From: Clostridiaceae bacterium
Lineage (GTDB): Bacteria; Bacillota; Clostridia; Oscillospirales; Acutalibacteraceae
DNA length: 61,731 nt
Reading direction: 5' to 3'
Assembly (NCBI GenBank): GCA_016295355.1
Contig: JAEDLK010000007.1
Span: 1-61,731, forward strand
The translations under genes were made by a program, and so were the position numbers. Under the pieces are notes generated by a model. It ran no database searches, had not been told where the DNA came from, and saw only the letters and a list, made by a program, of their open reading frames with translations. Below, one piece after another: positions 56,628 through 61,731 of this stretch (positions within the stretch are counted from its first letter, which is position 1; every line of letters begins with the position of its first letter).

Positions 56628-58507
56628 TCATTCGGTTGTTCAACTTCCGATTGTTCTTTTTGCTGCGGGAGCGCTCCGGCCTGATCGGTCATGATGGCTT
56701 TGAATTCCTCGCCTGTCAGCTTTTCTTTCTCCATCAACGCTTCACCGACGGCATACAACTTATCGATGTGTTCTTTCAACAGCTTTTCGCCGCGCTGATA
56801 AGCCGTCTTAATGATACGATTAACCTCATTATCAATCTTGGCGGCAATTTCCTGGGAGCAATTATTGATATGGCCGTAATCCCGGCCTAAAAATACCTCA
56901 TCATTCTTGTTTCCGTACAGAATCGGGCCGAGTTCCTCGCTCATGCCGTATTTTACCACCATATCACGGGCGATTTGAGTAGCCCGTTCAATATCGTTAG
57001 AGGCGCCGGTCGAAATATCATCGCCCGTCAGCGATTCGGCAATCCGACCGCCCAACAGCATGACAATTTCTTCTTCCATTTCCTTTTTATACTTACTGAA
57101 CCGATCCTCACCCGGCAAGGACACGGTAATGCCCAAAGCCATACCACGGGGGATGATGGTGATATGATGAATCTCGTCCTGGGTGGGCAAATAATAGCCT
57201 GTGATGGCATGGCCGGCCTCATGATAAGCGGTGTTCAGCTTCTCCTTATGGCTCATAACACGACTCTTCTTCTCGGTACCGGCGATAACCTTTAAGGTAG
57301 CTTCCTCGATTTGTTCCTGGGTGATAGCCTTTAAGCCGGCACGAACCGCCAAGAGCGCCGATTCATTGAGCAGGTTTTCCAAATCTGCCCCCGTAAAGCC
57401 GGCGGTGGACTTGGCAATGGTGGACAGTTCCACATCCGGTCCGAGAGGCTTACCTCTCGAATGAATTTTCAAGATTTCTTCACGACCCTTGACATCGGGG
57501 TAATTAACCGTAATCTGACGATCAAAACGACCCGGACGTAACAAGGCCTTATCCAAAATATCAGGACGGTTGGTGGCGGCCATCACAATGACGCCGGTGT
57601 TATCACCAAAGCCATCCATCTCTACCAACAACTGATTGAGCGTTTGCTCTCTTTCATCGTGACCGCCGCCTAAACCAGCGCCACGCTGACGACCGACGGC
57701 ATCTATTTCATCGATGAAAACGATGGCCGGAGCACTCTTCTTGGCTTCATCGAACAAATCTCTGACACGGGAGGCGCCCACACCGACGAACATTTCCACA
57801 AAATCGGAACCGGAAATGCTGAAGAACGGTACGCCGGCCTCACCGGCTACGGCTCTGGCCAACAGGGTTTTACCGGTTCCCGGAGGGCCTACCAACAAAA
57901 CGCCCTTGGGAATATGCGCACCCATCTCGCTGAACTTGGACGGTTGCTTCAAAAAGTCAACGATTTCCACAAGTTCTGCCTTTTCCTCATCGGCACCGGC
58001 CACATCCGCAAAGGATGTTCGCTTATTGGTGTCCCGACGATACTTGGCCTTGCCGAAGCTCAAAGCTTTATCGTTACCCATGGTCATGTTCATGCGGCGT
58101 AATAAAACAACGCCAAACACAATCATCGCCGCCGCCAACAAAACAGACGGCAACAAATTCCTCAGCCATGCCAAGCTCTCTCCGCTTTTGTAATCCATCT
58201 TGATGGGTGCATCGGGATGCTGTTCGTTATAGGCCATGACCGCTTCATTGACATCGTTGTAAAAGATAGAAGGATCTGCCACTTTATAGGTGTATTCCTT
58301 ATCCTCACCGACCTTTTTATAGGTCAACTCACCGCTGTACAAATTCAGCGTATATTCGGAAACCTCACCGTTTTTCACCATCGACACCATATCATAGTAG
58401 ATGGTTTTGTCATCTGTATGGCCGAAACCGGACACCAATGCAATTGAAACAATCAAAATCACCGGAATACCGATATACAGCAACAGATTCTTAACACTTT
58501 TATTCAA
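56624..58507 (-). CDS. ftsH: ATP-dependent zinc metalloprotease FtsH
   Basis: A 627-residue membrane protease. Two membrane helices (about 8-25 and 110-130) flank an extracytoplasmic domain; the AAA domain has GPPGTGKTLLARAVAG and a FIDEIDAVGRQRG Walker B, the second region of homology follows, and the zinc motif is HEAGH (YHEAGHAITGYY). It degrades membrane and regulatory proteins; in B. subtilis SpoVM interacts with FtsH. The start is probably TTG at 58507; GTG at 58516 is an alternative. It is the last gene of the dnaB-tilS-hpt-ftsH group. Confidence 0.95.
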   Translation of the reverse strand: MNKSVKNLLLYIGIPVILIVSIALVSGFGHTDDKTIYYDMVSMVKNGEVSEYTLNLYSGELTYKKVGEDKEYTYKVADPSIFYNDVNEAVMAYNEQHPDAPIKMDYKSGESLAWLRNLLPSVLLAAAMIVFGVVLLRRMNMTMGNDKALSFGKAKYRRDTNKRTSFADVAGADEEKAELVEIVDFLKQPSKFSEMGAHIPKGVLLVGPPGTGKTLLARAVAGEAGVPFFSISGSDFVEMFVGVGASRVRDLFDEAKKSAPAIVFIDEIDAVGRQRGAGLGGGHDEREQTLNQLLVEMDGFGDNTGVIVMAATNRPDILDKALLRPGRFDRQITVNYPDVKGREEILKIHSRGKPLGPDVELSTIAKSTAGFTGADLENLLNESALLAVRAGLKAITQEQIEEATLKVIAGTEKKSRVMSHKEKLNTAYHEAGHAITGYYLPTQDEIHHITIIPRGMALGITVSLPGEDRFSKYKKEMEEEIVMLLGGRIAESLTGDDISTGASNDIERATQIARDMVVKYGMSEELGPILYGNKNDEVFLGRDYGHINNCSQEIAAKIDNEVNRIIKTAYQRGEKLLKEHIDKLYAVGEALMEKEKLTGEEFKAIMTDQAGALPQQKEQSEVEQPNE

Positions 58508-58540
58508 ACCCTGCACATCCTTTCATAAGGGGGAAAATGC

Positions 58541-59086
58541 TTATTTTTCGTAAACGGCTTTTTTCAATACACCGACATACGGCAAATTGCGATAACGCTC
58601 AGCATAATCCAAACCGTAGCCGACCACAAATTCATCCGGAATGACCGTGCCGACATAATCGGCCGAAATTTTGGCACGACGATTGGCCGGTTTATCCAGT
58701 AACGTACAAACTTTCATGCTGGCCGGCTCTCGCATTTTTAACACATCAATGAGGTAATGAAGCGTCAAGCCGGAATCCAATATATCCTCGACAATCAGCA
58801 CATGCTGACCCTTAATGTCAATATCCAAATCCTTTTTAAAGGTCACCACGCCGCTGCTTTTGGTGCCTCCGTGATACGAAGAAACCGCCATAAAGTCGAT
58901 TTCACAGTCACAGTCAATATGGCGCATTAGGTCGGCAAAGAACACCACCGCTCCCCTAAGCACGCTGACCAAGATAACTTTTTTCCCTTTATAGTCTTGT
59001 GAAATCTGTTTGCCTAAACGCTCACAAATTTCTTCCAATTCTTCCTTTGTGACAAGCACCTTCAGAATATCATTCTGCATAGGCAT
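58541..59086 (-). CDS. hpt: Hypoxanthine phosphoribosyltransferase
   Basis: A 181-residue enzyme of purine salvage. The PRPP-binding block is VLIVEDILDSGLTLHYLIDV and the base-contacting end PDEFVVGYGLDYAERYRNLP. It converts hypoxanthine and guanine to IMP and GMP. It starts 2 bases after the tilS stop. The tilS-hpt-ftsH order is standard in Firmicutes. Confidence 0.95.
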   Translation of the reverse strand: MPMQNDILKVLVTKEELEEICERLGKQISQDYKGKKVILVSVLRGAVVFFADLMRHIDCDCEIDFMAVSSYHGGTKSSGVVTFKKDLDIDIKGQHVLIVEDILDSGLTLHYLIDVLKMREPASMKVCTLLDKPANRRAKISADYVGTVIPDEFVVGYGLDYAERYRNLPYVGVLKKAVYEK

Positions 59087-59088
59087 CT

Positions 59089-60399
59089 TTACATTTCCCC
59101 CATTAGCTGATTTTCTTCTTTACAATCCACCAGATAAACACGCCGTGTTGTTTCGTCGGGACAAACCCGACTATCAACACCGAAGCCGCAGACCCACACA
59201 ACGCCGGCCTCATCGGCCACCACAGGAAGACTGTTACGACGGTTTTGCGGAACACCTTCCTCGATGAACAGTTTTTTCAGTGACTTACCGACCCCACGGT
59301 GTCGAAGGTGAATTCGATCACCGGGAAGGCGTGTGCGCACCTGTAACCTGCCCTTAATTTTATCACAGTCTATTGCATTTTTTACGAATAAATTATGAAT
59401 TTTTCCGTCTTTTTTTATGACCTCAACGCTATTTTCTGTTAGCTTTGTCACATACTGCCAAACGGTATCGTCCTCTAAAAGCGTCAACCGGCCGTTTTGC
59501 ACATAAACTGTTTTGCCCCGTACCAGTTCTCGCCGTCCGCTCCCCACAGACAATGCCTGCAAAGCGGACACAAAAGCCTGTGTTTCGGGCAACCCGTGCA
59601 CACGCAAAAACACTAATAGAAGCCGATTGCTGATCGCCTTAGGCAGTTGTGCCCAATCCAAGAGCGAAAGGCCGTCTTGACTCATGCGAGCGTTGTATTC
59701 GGCTGCGACGAGCGACTCAAAATAGGTTTGATCCTCCCCTGCCGCCTGACTAAAGCGACCGACAGCCGTTTCCAATTCGGGATTCAGCATTTTCAGCAAC
59801 GGCAATACCCGGTGTCTTAAGAAGTTGCGTGTGTAGCGGTCATCGTTATTGGTAGAATCCTCCACAAAGGATAATTCCTCTTGCTGACAAAACGAACGAA
59901 TGTCCGCTGAAGTACAGAAAAGAAGCGGTCGAATAATCCCGTTCTTTCGCAGTGACATCCCACACAGACCGTTAACGCCGCTGCCCCGACAAAGGTGCAT
60001 CAGCACGGTTTCAACCTGATCGGTGGCATTATGAGCCGTCACAATGCTACCAAGAGTGACGCGACGCAAAAAATCGTATCGCACCGTTCGAGCGGCTTCC
60101 TCCAGGCCCAAGTGATGAGTCGAAGCAAAGCCGTCAACATCGGCCTTTTCACAGATAAGCGGCACCTGCCACTTTTGGCAAAGTTCTCTTACAAAGGCTT
60201 CATCCCGATCGGATTCTTGGCCCCGAAGGCCATGATTCAAGTGAGCCGCTTGCAAGCAAAGCCCCATCGTCTCACGCAACTGACATAAGCAGTAAAGCAG
60301 CGCCACGGAATCGGCGCCACCTGAAAGCGCCAATGTCATGTGTCGTTCTTTCTCTGTTAGATAAAGACTGTCTAAAACAGCCCTGACTTGCTCTATCAT
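59089..60399 (-). CDS. tilS: tRNA(Ile)-lysidine synthetase
   Basis: A 436-residue protein with the PP-loop LALSGGADSVALLYCL, the N-type ATPase, and the following AAHLNHGLRGQESDRDE and VTAHNATDQVETVLMHLCRG motifs. It modifies cytidine 34 of a tRNA-Ile to lysidine so that it reads AUA. The ATG at 60399 overlaps the dnaB stop (ATGA); a longer frame runs into dnaB. Confidence 0.94.
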   Translation of the reverse strand: MIEQVRAVLDSLYLTEKERHMTLALSGGADSVALLYCLCQLRETMGLCLQAAHLNHGLRGQESDRDEAFVRELCQKWQVPLICEKADVDGFASTHHLGLEEAARTVRYDFLRRVTLGSIVTAHNATDQVETVLMHLCRGSGVNGLCGMSLRKNGIIRPLLFCTSADIRSFCQQEELSFVEDSTNNDDRYTRNFLRHRVLPLLKMLNPELETAVGRFSQAAGEDQTYFESLVAAEYNARMSQDGLSLLDWAQLPKAISNRLLLVFLRVHGLPETQAFVSALQALSVGSGRRELVRGKTVYVQNGRLTLLEDDTVWQYVTKLTENSVEVIKKDGKIHNLFVKNAIDCDKIKGRLQVRTRLPGDRIHLRHRGVGKSLKKLFIEEGVPQNRRNSLPVVADEAGVVWVCGFGVDSRVCPDETTRRVYLVDCKEENQLMGEM

Positions 60400-61731
60400 T
60401 CGGTCATCCCACTCGGAGCCGGTGAAGTAAAGCGTGTGTACTGACCGTCCCAATGCAACTGTACCGTACCGGTTTCGCCATGACGGTTTTTAGCCACAAT
60501 ACATTCGGCCTTATTAGGATCTCCCCGTTGGGACTCATCGGTTTTTTCGCTGTCATAGTAGGTCTCACGATATAAAAACAGCACAATATCGGCATCCTGC
60601 TCGATGGAACCGGAATCACGCAAATCGGACAGTGCCGGACGGTGTGATTTTACACCCTTGCCCTCGGTGCCGCGGGAAAGCTGGGCACAGGCAATCACCG
60701 GAATCCTTAATTCCTTGGCCATAATCTTCAGGTTTCGGGTGATATCCGAAATTTCCTGCACCCGGTTATCAATCTTTTGGGCTGAGTGCATCAATCCGAG
60801 ATAGTCCACCACGCAGAGGTCGACCTTCAAGCGGCGCAATTTTGCCTTCATTTCCTGCACCGTAATCGTGGAGGTTTCGTCAAAATAGATTTCCTGTTGC
60901 GACAACTGGGAGGCAGCCTGTGCCAAACGGGTCCATTCCTGCTGCTCTAACTGACCGCTACGCAATTTTTCACTCTTAATGGCAGCCTCACTGGACAGCA
61001 TTCGCTGTGCCAACTGATCCCTGGTCATTTCCAAGGAAAAAAACGCTACCCGTTTGCCGGCGTTCACCGCCACATTGCGGACAATGTTAAGGGCAAAGGA
61101 GGTTTTTCCCATACCCGGACGGGCACCCAAGATGATTAAATCCGATTTGTTAAGACCGGTAATCATACGATCGAGCTCGCCGATTCCACAGGGAATTCCC
61201 ACATAATCGGCTCTGGTTTCGGGATTGGTGATTTTACCCAAGCGGTCAAACGTTTCGGTTTCAATAACCGTTTTGATGTGTTGTAAATCGGTGACCACTC
61301 GGTTTTCACGAATTTCATAGATTCGCTGTTCTGCCGCATCCAGTAATTTGCCGGCCTCCATGGTGTTATCGGTCGCATCTTGGATGATTTTTCGAGAGGC
61401 CTCAATCAGGGCCCTGGCATAATAGCGTTCCCGAACAATGCCCAGGTATGTAGTCAGATTGGCCACCGAAGGAACACTTTTTGCCAGCTCCTTCAGATAG
61501 GCCTTTCCTCCTGCTTCATCATAAACACCGTTCTTTTTCAGCCGATTTAACAGCGTTACAAAGTCGATACGCTCATTGGCGCCCATCATGCTGTTCATGG
61601 TGTGATACAACTCACGGTGTTGCGGAATATAGAAATACTCCTCCTTCACCTGTCCGATCACCTGATCCAGCACCGCTGGGTCGATCAACACCGAACCCAG
61701 CACCGCCTGTTCCGCCTCAAAATCAAAGGGC
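60396..61731 (-). CDS. dnaB: Replicative DNA helicase DnaB (5' end beyond the window)
   Basis: At least 444 codons; the frame stays open to the window edge, and the bases beyond the ATG at 61703 still read PFDFEAEQAVLGS, the usual DnaB N-terminus. So the true start lies outside. Helicase motifs are present: GARPGMGKTSFALNIVRN (Walker A), VDLCVVDYLGLMHS (Walker B) and HRPALSDLRDSGSIEQDADI. It unwinds DNA at the replication fork and binds DnaG. It heads the tilS-hpt-ftsH group. Confidence 0.96.
   Translation of the reverse strand, partial: PFDFEAEQAVLGSVLIDPAVLDQVIGQVKEEYFYIPQHRELYHTMNSMMGANERIDFVTLLNRLKKNGVYDEAGGKAYLKELAKSVPSVANLTTYLGIVRERYYARALIEASRKIIQDATDNTMEAGKLLDAAEQRIYEIRENRVVTDLQHIKTVIETETFDRLGKITNPETRADYVGIPCGIGELDRMITGLNKSDLIILGARPGMGKTSFALNIVRNVAVNAGKRVAFFSLEMTRDQLAQRMLSSEAAIKSEKLRSGQLEQQEWTRLAQAASQLSQQEIYFDETSTITVQEMKAKLRRLKVDLCVVDYLGLMHSAQKIDNRVQEISDITRNLKIMAKELRIPVIACAQLSRGTEGKGVKSHRPALSDLRDSGSIEQDADIVLFLYRETYYDSEKTDESQRGDPNKAECIVAKNRHGETGTVQLHWDGQYTRFTSPAPSGMTE

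Noticed and set aside
1..61731. CRISPR arrays, tRNA or rRNA genes, insertion sequences, prophage
   Set aside because: I saw no regularly spaced repeats, cloverleaf-like sequence, transposase or phage structural gene on reading the window and translations. A tRNAscan or CRISPR search was not possible.

Overview
The window is about 61.7 kb of gene-dense chromosome from an endospore-forming, Gram-positive Firmicute, most likely an anaerobic member of the class Clostridia that lives in a gut. The spore genes (sipL, spoVM, bofA, ytfJ, a dacF-like carboxypeptidase, spoIIR, spoVFA/spoVFB) point to a spore former. Clostridial uncharacterised families (DUF4364, TSCPD, UPF0210/UPF0237, DUF3784) point to Clostridia. 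A bile-salt-hydrolase-type enzyme and glycan-active enzymes suggest a gut habitat. This placement is an inference from gene content. There is no rRNA, tRNA or CRISPR array that I can see, and no clear prophage or insertion sequence.

Layout. 1-280: a compact array of five different hairpins at the window edge. 279-3990 (minus): a DUF624 membrane-protein pair, a small membrane protein, a GNAT enzyme and a DUF2156 lysyltransferase-like protein. 4197-7312 (minus): a spore-envelope block, sipL, spoVM, a 48-residue membrane microprotein, bofA, then secG. 7402-12120 (minus): one long operon, M50 protease - scpA - scpB - ytfJ - dacF - rluB - GNAT. 12286-14757 (minus): an SGNH esterase, a cytoplasmic amidase and an unknown. 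14773-20076 (minus): dnaG - rpoD - TSCPD, plus dGTPase, YigZ and rpmE. 20152-21656 (minus): ispE - spoIIR. 21801-24975 (plus): PHP phosphoesterase and a GH3 glycosidase. 25097-25987: divergent membrane protein and XRE repressor with paired operators. 26112-29954 (minus): choloylglycine hydrolase, a GH16 pair (one member without catalytic acids) and gap. 30171-34521 (minus): yifB and two flavoproteins. 34694-37257 (minus): metK under a SAM-I riboswitch and ribU under an FMN riboswitch. 37362-51637: mixed strands, envelope enzymes, ABC-F, ACT/UPF0210, MntR-like regulator, class A PBP, DUF4364. 51677-53688 (minus): murC and a phosphatase. 53778-56515 (plus): cca, then the dipicolinate synthase operon. 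56624-61731 (minus): dnaB - tilS - hpt - ftsH, with dnaB cut by the window end.

How the parts work together. Several loci belong to one developmental programme: SpoIIR signals from forespore to mother cell, BofA restrains sigma-K processing, SpoVM and SipL build the coat basement layer around SpoIVA, and SpoVFA/B make dipicolinate for the core. Promoter-like sequences fit the expected mother-cell sigma factors (sigma-E-like before sipL and bofA, sigma-K-like before spoVFA). Housekeeping genes mostly carry recognisable sigma-A promoters with 17-bp spacers, and convergent gene pairs are separated by bidirectional terminators.

Most of the window is conserved core genome. The least explained elements are the hairpin array at the left edge, the microprotein next to spoVM, the catalytically dead GH16 paralogue, the two-operator XRE switch, the FMN riboswitch that begins inside a coding region, and two hairpins that bury ribosome binding sites (spoIIR and the 13410-14153 amidase).
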